In this document: piece by piece, positions 19,676 through 28,963 of the stretch
How the letters are laid out: each line of letters begins with the position of its first letter
Numbering within the stretch: position 1 is the stretch's first letter
Assembly: GCA_903899965.1 (NCBI GenBank)
Contig: CAIULB010000009.1
Location: 35,516-99,515 of the forward strand
DNA: 64,000 bases
Direction: 5' to 3'
From: an uncultured Methylophilaceae bacterium
Lineage (GTDB): Bacteria; Pseudomonadota; Gammaproteobacteria; Burkholderiales; Methylophilaceae
Notes under the pieces: generated by a model
Seen by the model: the letters and a program-made list of their open reading frames with translations, nothing else
Database searches by the model: none
Told to the model about the DNA's origin: nothing
Program-made: the position numbers and the translations under genes

Positions 19676-20397
19676 ATCAAATCATTTAACTTGGAAATAA
19701 AGTCATTGCGGCTAATTTCTTGCGCCCCTAAAGAGGCGAGATGTTTTGTGTTCATTTGGCAATCAATCATGCCGACATCTTTCTCTTTTAAAAATTGCAC
19801 CAAGTGGGTAAAAGCAATTTTTGAGGCATCGGTTGCATGATGAAACATAGATTCACCATAAAACATTTTGTTGATCAGCACGCCGTATAAGCCACCAACT
19901 AAATTGTTATCTATCCATGTTTCAGCCGAGTACGCATAACCCAATTGATGGAGTTCGCAATAAGCATCGATAATATCTGAAGTAATCCAAGTGCCATTTT
20001 GGTCTGGGCGATTGGTGTTCGCACAAGCTTCCATCACTTGGCGAAAATGGGTATTAAATCTCACCTCAAAATCATTTTTCTTTAAGCGTTTAGCTAGTGA
20101 ATTTGATATTTTGAAGTTTTGAGGGAAAAGTACCATGCGGGGATTCGGGCTCCACCAAAGCACAGGTTCACCTTCGCTAAACCAAGGAAAAATGCCGGAG
20201 CGATAGGCTGATAAAAGGCGCTCGCCTGACAACTCTCCACCTATTGCTAACAAGCCGTTTGGCTCAGTCAAAGCATCTCTGATAGGAGGAAAGGGCGTGT
20301 CATCATCTAGCACAGCCACCTTGCCTGTGGGGAGTTGATAGTAATCACCTTGCACTTCGAGTTCCTTTGGTCTGAGTGTACTTAAATCAGCATCCAA
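19672..20397 (-). CDS. aat: Leucyl/phenylalanyl-tRNA--protein transferase
   Basis: Adds Leu or Phe to proteins with N-terminal Lys or Arg, tagging them for ClpS/ClpAP. The 241-residue protein has the family signature [38 protein letters not shown] and the segment [16 protein letters not shown]. The start at 20397 overlaps the end of the upstream HMA-MauE gene by 16 bases; this is the only good start before the conserved core. bpt follows with a 4-base overlap. Confidence 0.94.
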   Translation of the reverse strand: MDADLSTLRPKELEVQGDYYQLPTGKVAVLDDDTPFPPIRDALTEPNGLLAIGGELSGERLLSAYRSGIFPWFSEGEPVLWWSPNPRMVLFPQNFKISNSLAKRLKKNDFEVRFNTHFRQVMEACANTNRPDQNGTWITSDIIDAYCELHQLGYAYSAETWIDNNLVGGLYGVLINKMFYGESMFHHATDASKIAFTHLVQFLKEKDVGMIDCQMNTKHLASLGAQEISRNDFISKLNDLI

Positions 20398-21116
20398 GCT
20401 GCCATGCCAGCCATTAACAGGTCTTCTATAATGGTGATGGTCGACATAGGCAATTCAAAGATCGCGCCTAAGCAGGCACAGCGAATTTTTTGTTTATTCA
20501 TGACGGCGCGTATCACACCTAAGCTAGAAAAGCCCATGATGACAAGAGTCGCAGTATTGGTGATTTGTGGTGCTATGCCTAATAAATAGGCCAATCCTAG
20601 CGCCAGCTCAATAAAAGGATAAACAAAGCCATAAGCCTTGCAGCGTATGGCGAGTAAGTCATACATCGCATAACTGCTGGCAAAGGCTTTGATGTTGAGC
20701 ATTTTGAAGAATGAAAACACTAAAAAGAAGCCTGCCATAAAGTGCATCATCCAACGCTCAGTATTGAAACTTGCTTGTGCAAGGTTGAGGGCTAAGGTGG
20801 TCATTAAGATATAGCCTACTATTAAAAATAGCGGTTGATACGTTGCTAACCAAGGCTTCTTGTCGTTTGTTATCACTGGCGCTTCAGTAATGTTCGTTAC
20901 GATTAACTTAGATGCTTTGTAATCGCCAGTGGAAGCTAAAGCTTTGTTGATTTGCGCGATGCTCGCGGTGGTGTTTTTAAGTTTAGCGACTGGTGGATTG
21001 AGCGAAACTGAAACGGTTTCAGCAAATGGAGTAAGCGCGTTAGTTACTTTATTTATGCAACTACCACAATGCATGCCTTTAATCGCTAAGTCTGAGGTTT
21101 TTTCTGAATGCTTCAT
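20382..21116 (-). CDS. Heavy-metal-associated domain fused to a MauE/DoxX-like membrane domain
   Basis: The ORF track begins at 21170; the ATG at 21116 ([20 protein letters not shown]) is the sensible start and gives 244 aa. Residues 8-72 are an HMA metal-binding domain with CxxC at Cys17 and Cys20. Four membrane segments follow (for example [16 protein letters not shown] and [16 protein letters not shown]), ending in [24 protein letters not shown], a MauE-like signature with a paired cysteine. MauE proteins are linked to disulfide formation or electron transfer; handling of copper or another soft metal is inferred. Its stop overlaps the aat start by 16 bases, so it heads the aat-bpt operon. 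Confidence 0.8.
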   Translation of the reverse strand: MKHSEKTSDLAIKGMHCGSCINKVTNALTPFAETVSVSLNPPVAKLKNTTASIAQINKALASTGDYKASKLIVTNITEAPVITNDKKPWLATYQPLFLIVGYILMTTLALNLAQASFNTERWMMHFMAGFFLVFSFFKMLNIKAFASSYAMYDLLAIRCKAYGFVYPFIELALGLAYLLGIAPQITNTATLVIMGFSSLGVIRAVMNKQKIRCACLGAIFELPMSTITIIEDLLMAGMAAWMLI

Positions 21117-21132
21117 GTTGTGCAACCAAAAC

Positions 21133-21147
21133 ACTAAAGTCTTTAGT
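21133..21147. promoter_or_regulatory. 15-bp palindrome, possible operator of the HMA-MauE gene
   Basis: ACTAAAG-t-CTTTAGT is a perfect 7+1+7 palindrome 17 bases upstream of the ATG at 21116. On the minus strand TATAAA, a possible -10, ends directly before it. The position suits a repressor or metal-sensor site, but no known consensus is matched. Confidence 0.35.
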
Positions 21148-21318
21148 TTATACCAATTGCGGTAAAGCAAACCTCTTGCTAGCGTCTAGTTTTATAGGTC
21201 GATAAAAGATTTGAATTGTTCGCTGATGATTTTTACTCTTAAGAAAACAGTTACTTTGGGCGATATTCATTTCGATTTCGGGTAAAATAGTGCTTTTATC
21301 TTTTCAGCTTTTTAGGCC

Positions 21319-24300
21319 ATGTCCCAATCTATGCTAAGTTTGCGCGGTAGCGCGGCGCTATCGTCTTTTAGACTTCAAAAAATCCTTGCGAATTTAAGTC
21401 AATCTGCCCCTCAAATTAATGCGGTGCATGCTGATTTTTGGCATTTCGCTTGGAATGAAGGCGAGTTAACTGAAGCACAATTAGATACGCTGACAAAAAT
21501 TCTCACTTACGGTCCGCGTATGGCAGAAGAAGCGCCAGTAGGTGAGTTGTTTTTGGTGATTCCGCGTCCAGGTACGATTTCACCTTGGGCTTCACGTGCA
21601 ACTGATATTGCTAAGCATTGTGGCCTGGGAAGCATGCAACGTATTGAGCGTGGAATTGCTTATTACGTTAGTAAGAAAGATGGATCGGCTTTAACTGAGA
21701 CTGAAAAACAAGCAGTGAAAGCAGTCGTGCATGACCGCATGACGGAAGCTGTGTTTGGCAATATAGAAGATGCAGCTAAGCTTTATCACCAAGCAACACC
21801 AGCGCCTTTGTCTAGTGTAGATATTTTGGCTGGTGGCAAAGCTGCGCTTAATCAAGCGAACATGTACTTAGGCTTAGCGCTTTCACCAGATGAAGTGGAT
21901 TATCTCTTAGAAAACTTCACGCGTATTAATCGCAATCCAACCGACGTTGAGTTGATGATGTTTGCGCAGGCAAACTCAGAGCATTGTCGCCATAAGATTT
22001 TTAATGCGGATTGGGTTGTTGATGGCGTCGAGCAAGCGCAGTCATTGTTCGGCATGATTCGTAATACGCACAAATTAAATCCAGGTAGCACCGTCGTTGC
22101 CTATTCTGACAATGCCTCTATCGTTGCAGGCTCTGCCGGACAAAAAACTAAGCGCTTTTACCCGCAAGCAGGTGGCGCTTATGGTTTTATCGAAGAAGAA
22201 ATGCATTACTTGATGAAAGTAGAAACGCATAACCATCCAACCGCAATTTCTCCATTTGCTGGTGCTGCAACTGGTGCAGGCGGCGAGATTCGTGATGAGG
22301 GTGCAACCGGTAGCGGTTCTAAACCAAAGGCTGGTTTAACAGGCTTTTCGGTTTCTAATTTGAACATCCCTGGCTTTGAACAGCCTTGGGAAGGTTGTTA
22401 TGGCAAGCCTTCACGCACAGCTTCACCTTTGCAAATTATGATTGATGGCCCACTTGGCGGCGCGGCTTATAACAATGAATTTGGTCGGCCAAATATTGCG
22501 GGCTACTTCCGTACGTTTGAATTGGAAGCTGCGGGCGAAATGCGCGGCTATCACAAACCAATTATGTTAGCGGGTGGTGTGGGCAATATTTCTGCCAAAC
22601 ATTCTAAAAAGAACCCAATTCCAGCAGGTGCGTGCCTTATTCAATTAGGTGGTCCAGCGATGTTAATTGGCTTGGGTGGCGGTGCTGCTTCAAGTATGGA
22701 TACTGGTTCTAATGCGGAGAATTTGGACTTTGATTCAGTGCAACGTGGTAATCCAGAATTAGAGCGTCGGGCACAAGAAGTGATTGACCGTTGTTGGCAG
22801 TTAGGCGACAAGAACCCAATTTTAAGTATTCATGACGTTGGAGCTGGCGGTATCTCAAATGCATTCCCTGAACTGGTGAATGATGCGGGTGTGGGTGCTG
22901 TATTCCAATTGCGTGATGTGCATAACGAAGAGCCTGGTATGTCACCACGCGAGCTTTGGAGTAACGAAGCGCAAGAGCGTTATGTCATGGCAGTTTCAAA
23001 AGAAAACTTGGCTTTATTTGCTGAAATCTGTGAGCGCGAGCGCTGTCCTTTTGCGGTTGTGGGTGAAGCTACTGAAGAGCGACATTTAACGGTGGCTGAC
23101 AGCCATTTTGGCAACAAGCCTGTGGATATGGATTTATCTGTATTGCTTGGCAAACCGCCAAAAATGCTTCGGGATGTAAAGCATGCAACACGTACTTTGC
23201 CAGCATTTGACACAACAAAGATTGATTTAAAAGACGCGGCAAGTCGCGTGCTACGCCTTCCTGGTGTTGCTGATAAAACATTCCTCATTACCATTGGTGA
23301 TCGTTCTGTGACGGGTTTAATTGCTCGTGACCAAATGGTTGGTCCTTGGCAAGTGCCTGTGGCTGACGTGGCGGTAACGCTTGCGGGCTACCAAACTTAC
23401 CAAGGTGAAGCCTTTGCAATTGGTGAAAAAGCGCCTTTAGCCTTGATTGATGGTCCTGCGTCTGGCCGTATGGCGATTGGTGAATCAATCACCAATATTG
23501 CCGCAAGTTTAATTAACGATATTAGCGATTTGAAATTATCTGCAAACTGGATGGCGCCAGCTGGTCACCCTGGTGAAGATGCAGCGTTGTTTGATACGGT
23601 TAAAGCGGTTGGTATGGAGCTTTGTCCTGCGCTTGGTATTAGTATCCCTGTTGGTAAAGACTCCATGTCAATGAAGACGGTGTGGGATGATGCTGGCGAG
23701 AAAAAGGCCGTTACATCACCAATTTCATTGGTGGTCACAGCTTTTGCAGCTACCACAGATGCACGTAAAACACTCACTCCGCAATTAAGAACAGATCTTG
23801 GTGATACCAAGTTGATTTTGATTGATTTGGGCGCAGGTAAAAACCGCATGGGCGGTTCGGCTTTGGCGCAGGTCTATGGTGCGGTGGGTAACCAAGCACC
23901 AGATGTGGATGATGCGGCGCGTTTGAAAAATTTCTTTGGCGCAATTCAAAGTCTAAATTCTGACGGCAAATTACTTGCTTACCACGATCGTTCTGATGGT
24001 GGTCTATTCTCAACGGTTGTTGAAATGGCGTTTGCAGGTCATTGTGGTCTTGCTATCAATCTAGATGGCTTAGCTGGAGATGTGGCAAGTACGCTTTATA
24101 ACGAAGAGTTAGGCGCTGTGATTCAAGTGCGTGCTGCGGATGCGGATGCGATTGCAGCAAGCTTAAAACAAGCCTTGCCGAATTGTGCGCATGTGATAGG
24201 TGATGTTACAGCTGGCGAAGCTATTGCGATTAAGCAATCAGGCAAGGCTGTGTTTGAAGCATCCCGTGTTGACTTGCACCGTGCTTGGTCTGAAACTACT

Positions 24301-25221
24301 TACCAAATGCAAAAAATGCGTGATAACCCAGCTTGCGCGCAACAGGAATACGATCGTATCTTGGATAAAGCAGATGCTGGCTTGCATGCAAAATTAACAT
24401 TCGACCCAAGCGACAATATTTCTGCTTCATATATTGCGACTGGCGTACGTCCAAAAATGGCTATTTTGCGTGAGCAAGGTGTGAACGGCCAAACTGAAAT
24501 GGCAGCAGCTTTTGACCGCGCTGGTTTTGCCACTTACGACGTGCATATGAGTGACATTATTAGCGGCCGTGTCAGCTTGAAAGACTTCGCTGGATTCGTG
24601 GCTTGCGGTGGTTTTTCTTACGGTGACGTGTTGGGTGCGGGTGAGGGTTGGGCGAAGTCTATCTTATTTAACTCACGTGCTAGAGACGAGTTCTCAGCAT
24701 TCTTTGAGCGCCAAGATTCATTCTCGTTGGGCATCTGTAATGGTTGCCAAATGATGAGTAACTTACACAGCATTATTCCTGGCGCTGAGCAATGGCCGCA
24801 TTTTGTTCGTAACAAATCAGAACAGTTTGAAGCACGTTTTGCGATGGTGGAAGTGCAAGAGTCACCATCATTATTCTTTGCAGGCATGGCTGGAAGCCTC
24901 ATGCCGATTGCCGTTGCACATGGTGAAGGTTTTGCGGAATTTTCTTCAGAATCTGCTGTCAATAACGTTGTTGCAGATAAATTAGTGAGTATGAAGTTTG
25001 TAGATAATGCGGGCAATCCAACTGAAGTCTATCCATTTAATCCAAATGGATCGCCACAAGGGATTACTGGTTTAACTACTAAGGATGGGCGTTTTAGTAT
25101 TATGATGCCTCACCCAGAACGTGTTTTCCGTACTGTGCAAAACTCTTGGCATCCAGATGCTTGGGGCGAAGATGGCGCTTGGATACGTATGTTTAGAAAT
25201 GCAAGAAAGTTTATCAATTAA
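21319..25221 (+). CDS. purL: Phosphoribosylformylglycinamidine synthase, single-chain
   Basis: Converts FGAR, glutamine and ATP to FGAM in purine synthesis. The 1300-residue protein is the large proteobacterial form: an N-terminal PurS-like region, two AIRS-type ATP-binding halves ([28 protein letters not shown]; later VGKDSMSM and [10 protein letters not shown]) and a C-terminal glutaminase with nucleophile cysteine in [10 protein letters not shown] and His/Glu in MMPHPERVF. Start and length are normal. The exported ankyrin gene begins 28 bases after the stop with its own GGAG site. Confidence 0.98.
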   Translation: MSQSMLSLRGSAALSSFRLQKILANLSQSAPQINAVHADFWHFAWNEGELTEAQLDTLTKILTYGPRMAEEAPVGELFLVIPRPGTISPWASRATDIAKHCGLGSMQRIERGIAYYVSKKDGSALTETEKQAVKAVVHDRMTEAVFGNIEDAAKLYHQATPAPLSSVDILAGGKAALNQANMYLGLALSPDEVDYLLENFTRINRNPTDVELMMFAQANSEHCRHKIFNADWVVDGVEQAQSLFGMIRNTHKLNPGSTVVAYSDNASIVAGSAGQKTKRFYPQAGGAYGFIEEEMHYLMKVETHNHPTAISPFAGAATGAGGEIRDEGATGSGSKPKAGLTGFSVSNLNIPGFEQPWEGCYGKPSRTASPLQIMIDGPLGGAAYNNEFGRPNIAGYFRTFELEAAGEMRGYHKPIMLAGGVGNISAKHSKKNPIPAGACLIQLGGPAMLIGLGGGAASSMDTGSNAENLDFDSVQRGNPELERRAQEVIDRCWQLGDKNPILSIHDVGAGGISNAFPELVNDAGVGAVFQLRDVHNEEPGMSPRELWSNEAQERYVMAVSKENLALFAEICERERCPFAVVGEATEERHLTVADSHFGNKPVDMDLSVLLGKPPKMLRDVKHATRTLPAFDTTKIDLKDAASRVLRLPGVADKTFLITIGDRSVTGLIARDQMVGPWQVPVADVAVTLAGYQTYQGEAFAIGEKAPLALIDGPASGRMAIGESITNIAASLINDISDLKLSANWMAPAGHPGEDAALFDTVKAVGMELCPALGISIPVGKDSMSMKTVWDDAGEKKAVTSPISLVVTAFAATTDARKTLTPQLRTDLGDTKLILIDLGAGKNRMGGSALAQVYGAVGNQAPDVDDAARLKNFFGAIQSLNSDGKLLAYHDRSDGGLFSTVVEMAFAGHCGLAINLDGLAGDVASTLYNEELGAVIQVRAADADAIAASLKQALPNCAHVIGDVTAGEAIAIKQSGKAVFEASRVDLHRAWSETTYQMQKMRDNPACAQQEYDRILDKADAGLHAKLTFDPSDNISASYIATGVRPKMAILREQGVNGQTEMAAAFDRAGFATYDVHMSDIISGRVSLKDFAGFVACGGFSYGDVLGAGEGWAKSILFNSRARDEFSAFFERQDSFSLGICNGCQMMSNLHSIIPGAEQWPHFVRNKSEQFEARFAMVEVQESPSLFFAGMAGSLMPIAVAHGEGFAEFSSESAVNNVVADKLVSMKFVDNAGNPTEVYPFNPNGSPQGITGLTTKDGRFSIMMPHPERVFRTVQNSWHPDAWGEDGAWIRMFRNARKFIN

Positions 25222-25249
25222 TTAAACCAAACCAGTTGGAGAGAAATAC

Positions 25250-25732
25250 ATGAAGATGATTAAAGCGTTATTGTTAGCAGCAATCTTACTTTTACCTGTT
25301 GCAGCATTCGCTATGGAAGGCGAGCAACAAGTTGAATATACACAAGCATTGCGTGATGGCAATGTGAAAATGGTTAAAAAATATTTAGATTCTGGTACCG
25401 ATGTAAACGAGAAGTTTTTTGCATGGTCAGCATTACAAATCGCTGCGAATCAAAACCAATTGGCCGTTGTGAAATTTTTAGTTGAACGTGGTGCTGAGGT
25501 GAATTACGTTCACCCAATGACTAAGATGTCTGCAGGTCAAATGGCTGCTTACGATGGTTACACAGAGTTGGTTAAATACCTTGGCTCAAAAGGCGCTGAT
25601 TGGAACTTGAAGCTTAAAGGTGATGTATCAATTCTTCGCGTAGTGCGTGATACAGGCAATACAAAGATGGTTGACCTTTTGATTTCAATGGGCGCTAAAG
25701 ATGACGGCTGTAAAGAAGAGAAATGTTTCTAA
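25250..25732 (+). CDS. Exported ankyrin-repeat protein
   Basis: A 160-residue protein with a clear Sec signal peptide (MKMIKALLLAAILLLPVAAFA) and about four ankyrin repeats (for example AWSALQIAANQNQLAVVKFLVERGAEVN near 54-82). It ends in CKEEKCF, a cysteine pair that could form a disulfide or bind metal. The ribosome site TTGGAGAG precedes the ATG. The partner is unknown. It is the first of five consecutive genes for exported proteins, ahead of a cytochrome c and flavoprotein pair. A terminator-shaped hairpin lies 67 bases downstream, inside the next gene. Confidence 0.88.
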   Translation: MKMIKALLLAAILLLPVAAFAMEGEQQVEYTQALRDGNVKMVKKYLDSGTDVNEKFFAWSALQIAANQNQLAVVKFLVERGAEVNYVHPMTKMSAGQMAAYDGYTELVKYLGSKGADWNLKLKGDVSILRVVRDTGNTKMVDLLISMGAKDDGCKEEKCF

Positions 25733-25773
25733 TAAAGCCTTACAAAAGTATCTAGATGCTTTAATATGAATCC

Positions 25774-26154
25774 ATGAAGATTCAATTAAAGATTAGTCAA
25801 AAAGCCCACAATTCCCTATTGGTGTTTGCGGGCTTTTTTTTGCTTAGCGTAAATGCCCATGCTGATGAAAGTGAAGTCCCTAGCCCTCATATTCAAACGT
25901 TGGCTGCATCGTGTGCAGCTTGTCATGGCAGTCAAGGTAATAGCGTAGGTGGCACCTCTGTGCTTGCGGGTTTGGATGCCTCGCACTTTGTATTGCAGAT
26001 GACGGCCTTTAGAAATGGCAGTCGCAGTTCAACAGTTATGCATAGACACGCTAAAGGCTTAACGGTTGAAGAGATTAACGATTTAGCTGTTTATTTTGCA
26101 CAGCAAAAGCGCGTGACAGCAATTACTCCGCCAAATAAAAGATTGGCTGAATAG
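25774..26154 (+). CDS. Periplasmic class I cytochrome c, FccA-like
   Basis: A 126-residue monohaem cytochrome with a signal peptide (cleavage near NAHA-DE) and one CAACH motif (47-51); Met89 in SSTVMHRHAKGL is a likely axial ligand. The flavoprotein gene starts one base after its stop, matching the cytochrome and flavin subunits of flavocytochrome c sulfide dehydrogenase, so it probably accepts electrons from that protein. No good ribosome site precedes the ATG. A possible -10 (TAATAT, 25762-25767) would place the transcript start near the ATG, giving a leaderless mRNA. Codons 9-23 contain a terminator-like hairpin. Confidence 0.85.
   Translation: MKIQLKISQKAHNSLLVFAGFFLLSVNAHADESEVPSPHIQTLAASCAACHGSQGNSVGGTSVLAGLDASHFVLQMTAFRNGSRSSTVMHRHAKGLTVEEINDLAVYFAQQKRVTAITPPNKRLAE
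25799..25841 (+). terminator. Terminator-like hairpin inside the cytochrome signal-peptide codons
   Basis: AAAAAGCCC-a-CAA pairs with TTG-c-GGGCTTTTT and is followed by further Ts, eight in total. It has the full form of an intrinsic terminator, 67 bases after the exported ankyrin gene, yet lies within codons 9-23 of the cytochrome gene, where the T run encodes Phe-Phe-Leu of the hydrophobic core. Confidence 0.7.
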
Positions 26155-26155
26155 C

Positions 26156-27418
26156 ATGGCGATAGATAGACGTGACTTTCTAAAAATCGCCGCATCAACG
26201 GCATTGGTTTCATTGCCCATGCTTTCTAAAGCTGCTACTCAAGCCAAAGGGCGAATTGTAGTGGTTGGAGGTGGCTATGCTGGCGCCACAGCCGCTAAGT
26301 ACTTACGTGATTGGAGCAATGGCGGCTTGGATGTTATCGTGGTTGAGCCACGCAGCCAATTCGTTTCATGCCCTTTGAGTAATTTAGTGCTGGGGGGTAA
26401 TAAAAATATTAACGACCTCACTTTTGGGTATGACCTGCTAAAAAGCAATCATGGTATTCAATGGGTTGCAGATGAAGTCGTTAGTATTGATGCCGCATCA
26501 CGTGTAGTTAAAATGAAGCAGGGTGAGCTCGCTTACGATAGGCTGGTGATTGCTCCTGGTATTGATTTTATGTACGAGCAACTGCCGATGTTGCAAAGCC
26601 CTCAATCTCAAGAAGTGGTGCCGCACGCTTGGAAAGCGGGCAAGCAAACGGTGAACTTGCGCAAACAGCTAGAAAGCATGAAAGACGGCGGGGTGTTTGT
26701 CATGAGCATTCCTAAAGCACCTTACCGTTGCCCGCCTGGGCCTTATGAGCGTGTTTGCCAAGTCGCTTTTTACTTAAAAAATCACAAGCCTAACTCTAAA
26801 GTTATTGTGCTCGATGCCAACGCAGAAATCATTTCTAAAAAAGGCCTATTCACCAAAGTGTGGGCTGAGATGTATGCCGGTATGATTGATTACCGTCCTA
26901 ATAGCAGTGTAGTAGATGTGGATGTCGCTACTAAAACGGTCAAAACAGAATTTGAGTCTGTGCAAGCCAATGTGCTAAATGTGATTCCGCCACAACGCGC
27001 TGGCAAAATCGCTCAAATTGTTGGCGCGGCAAATGTGGATAAGCGTTGGTGCGAAGTGGATTTTCTCACTTACGAATCTAAAATTATTTCTAACGTTCAT
27101 ATTATTGGTGACTCTGTTTCTGCTGCATTGCCAAAATCAGCGCACATGGCAACTTCTCAAGCCCGTGTTTGTGCCAATGCCATTGTTGCAATCATGGGCC
27201 AGCAAATGCCAGACGCATCTCCCGTATTTGCCAATACTTGTTATAGCTTTGTTTCTGACAAAATGGCGATGCACGTTGCCAATGTCTATCGCTATGACGC
27301 TACTAAGAAAATCATGGTGTCTGCCGAAGGTGGTGGGGTGTCAGATAAACCATCCGAGCTTGAAGGTAACTACGCACAGGCTTGGGCCAAAAATATCTGG
27401 TCAGATGTGCTGACTTAA
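26156..27418 (+). CDS. Flavocytochrome c sulfide dehydrogenase-like flavoprotein (FccB/SoxF family)
   Basis: A 420-residue FAD protein exported by Tat: RRDFLK at 5-10 and a hydrophobic stretch precede the dinucleotide motif IVVVGGGYAGATAA (34-47). Cys72 in SQFVSCPLSNLVLGG aligns with the cysteine that binds FAD covalently in FccB. Cys192 and Cys362 are candidates for its redox disulfide, and the C-terminal FCSD flavin-binding domain is visible (ANTCYSFVSDKMAMHVANVYRYD). The expected reaction is oxidation of sulfide or a related sulfur compound, with electrons passed to the cytochrome encoded just upstream. True substrate is unproven. Confidence 0.9.
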   Translation: MAIDRRDFLKIAASTALVSLPMLSKAATQAKGRIVVVGGGYAGATAAKYLRDWSNGGLDVIVVEPRSQFVSCPLSNLVLGGNKNINDLTFGYDLLKSNHGIQWVADEVVSIDAASRVVKMKQGELAYDRLVIAPGIDFMYEQLPMLQSPQSQEVVPHAWKAGKQTVNLRKQLESMKDGGVFVMSIPKAPYRCPPGPYERVCQVAFYLKNHKPNSKVIVLDANAEIISKKGLFTKVWAEMYAGMIDYRPNSSVVDVDVATKTVKTEFESVQANVLNVIPPQRAGKIAQIVGAANVDKRWCEVDFLTYESKIISNVHIIGDSVSAALPKSAHMATSQARVCANAIVAIMGQQMPDASPVFANTCYSFVSDKMAMHVANVYRYDATKKIMVSAEGGGVSDKPSELEGNYAQAWAKNIWSDVLT

Positions 27419-27454
27419 AGCGTTATATATTGGAAAGTGTTGTTGGAAATCATC

Positions 27455-28033
27455 ATGTTGAACTTCAAAAAAGCGCTATCTTCAGTAATCTTTTTTATAT
27501 TGAGTGGTGTAGTTTCAGCACATGAAATCGCGCCAACTAGCATTGCCGTTTATATTCAGGCCCAAGAGTACAATCACCAAATTATGCTGAGAAACTACTC
27601 TCAGGATTATTGGTATCGCCAAGGCCCAATGTTAGAGACTGCGGCGCATGATGTATTGGGTGCGGATTTTACTGGTGTGGATATGTGTGACGCACAGCCA
27701 GCGGATGCCAAAGTAGTGGTTTGGCTGCGTCCACGCATGTTTTACAACCCGCAAATGCAAACCTTTTATGGCAAAGTCATCGCCGTGACTTATACCGCCG
27801 ATGGCAAGCCATTAGCTAATTATGTGGGCGAAGCGACTAAGCGCGCTTTCTTTGATGTAAAAACCGAGCTTACTTTAAGTGATGTCTATCACGCGTCCAT
27901 GCAAGCGGTTTCAGCCAAAATGAAAGCAGATGGAAAGTTCCAAGCCGCGCTTAATGCCCCATCATTCTCATCGCCATGTGCAACCGTTAGCGTGTCGCCT
28001 GAGCCAAAAATTCAATTCATGTCATTTCAATAG
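27455..28033 (+). CDS. Unrecognised exported protein
   Basis: I do not recognise this family. The ORF track begins at a GTG at 27437; the ATG at 27455 has GGA eight bases upstream and starts a clean signal peptide (MLNFKKALSSVIFFILSGVVSA), giving 192 aa. The mature protein begins HEIAPTSIAVYIQ, has two cysteines (DMCDA, SSPCAT) that could pair, and no membrane segment. It lies 36 bases after the FccB-like gene and 8 bases before the propeller gene on the same strand, so a role in the same periplasmic process is likely but unknown. Confidence 0.75.
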   Translation: MLNFKKALSSVIFFILSGVVSAHEIAPTSIAVYIQAQEYNHQIMLRNYSQDYWYRQGPMLETAAHDVLGADFTGVDMCDAQPADAKVVVWLRPRMFYNPQMQTFYGKVIAVTYTADGKPLANYVGEATKRAFFDVKTELTLSDVYHASMQAVSAKMKADGKFQAALNAPSFSSPCATVSVSPEPKIQFMSFQ

Positions 28034-28041
28034 GGAGTTTT

Positions 28042-28901
28042 ATGCGTATTTCTAAATTATTATTGGCCTTGGTAGCGCTTATTTCTATCACTGCCCAAGC
28101 CCACGAAACCAAAAAAATTACAGGCCTAAAAATGCCTGAATCAGCCATTGCCGCAAAAGATGGCCGTGTGTTTGTTTCTGAAATCGGCGAATTTGGTAAA
28201 GACGGTGACGGCCAAATTACCGTGATTGATAAAAACGGCGAAGCTAAAGTATTTGCACAAGGCTTGTATGACCCGAAAGGCCTAGCGATTGTAGATAAAG
28301 ATTTGTATGTGGCTGACAACCACCGTGTGATTAAAATCACGCCCGATGGCAAAACTTCAGTGTTTGCCGCTGCAGAAGCTTTCCCTGATGCCCCACAATT
28401 TTTGAATGATTTAGAGTCCGATGCGGCAGGTAATATTTATGTCAGCGATAGTGGCGACTTAAAAGGCGTGGGTGGTGCAGTTTATAAAATCAACCCACAA
28501 GGTAAAGTGACGACCATTATCAATGGCAAACAAGATGCACGCGTATTAGCACCTAATGGCTTGCTCATGGGCAAAACACCAAACTGCATCATGGTGGTCG
28601 ATTTTGTGTCTGGCGTGTTATACCGCTTGGATATGAAGAAAAATACTTTGATTGAAGTCGCCACAAAGGCTTTGGCGGTGGCGATGGCATCGTAAAAGGT
28701 AAGAAAGGCCAGTTCTTTGTTAGCGATTGGAAAAACGGCAAAGTATTTAGCGTGAAGTTAGAAAAAGGCGCTGTAGCGAACGGCGAGCTAATTAAAGAAG
28801 GCTTTGCCGCAGCGGCAGATATTGCGCCTAGCTTAGATGGTAAGTTCTTGTTGGTGCCCGACATGAAGGCTGGTGAGTTGGTGTATTTGCCGGTACATTA
28901 A
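28042..28901 (+). pseudogene. Exported SMP-30/NHL-type beta-propeller protein, frameshifted
   Basis: The ORF at 28042-28695 encodes a signal peptide (MRISKLLLALVALISITAQA) and propeller repeats (GLYDPKGLAIVDKDLYVADNHRVIKITPDG; NDLESDAAGNIYVSDSGD). At about 28667-28670 the frame breaks. Adding one G to aaaggc restores KGFGGGDGIVKGKKGQFFVSDW and continues to a TAA at 28899-28901, for a 286-residue protein. Without it the protein ends early in ALAVAMAS. The cause may be a real one-base deletion or a sequence error; the downstream frame keeps coding character, so any loss is recent. It is the last gene of the exported cluster and is followed by a terminator. The ligand is unknown. Confidence 0.8.
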
Positions 28902-28917
28902 ATCAAGGTTGTTCATT

Positions 28918-28947
28918 AAAAAAGGCCTTCATTTGAAGGCCTTTTTT
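28918..28947. terminator. Bidirectional intrinsic terminator
   Basis: AAAAAAGGCCTTC-attt-GAAGGCCTTTTTT, a near-perfect stem between the convergent propeller gene and ppiA. Confidence 0.9.
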
Positions 28948-28963
28948 ATTAAGAAACAAAATA

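Noticed and set aside
21165-21180. AAGCAAACCTCTTGCT resembling a PurR box upstream of purL
   Set aside because: Only about ten of sixteen positions match the E. coli PurR site, and that regulator is not expected in a betaproteobacterium.
27018-27413. 131-codon plus-strand ORF
   Set aside because: Alternate frame inside the FccB-like gene, whose frame is fixed by its motifs.
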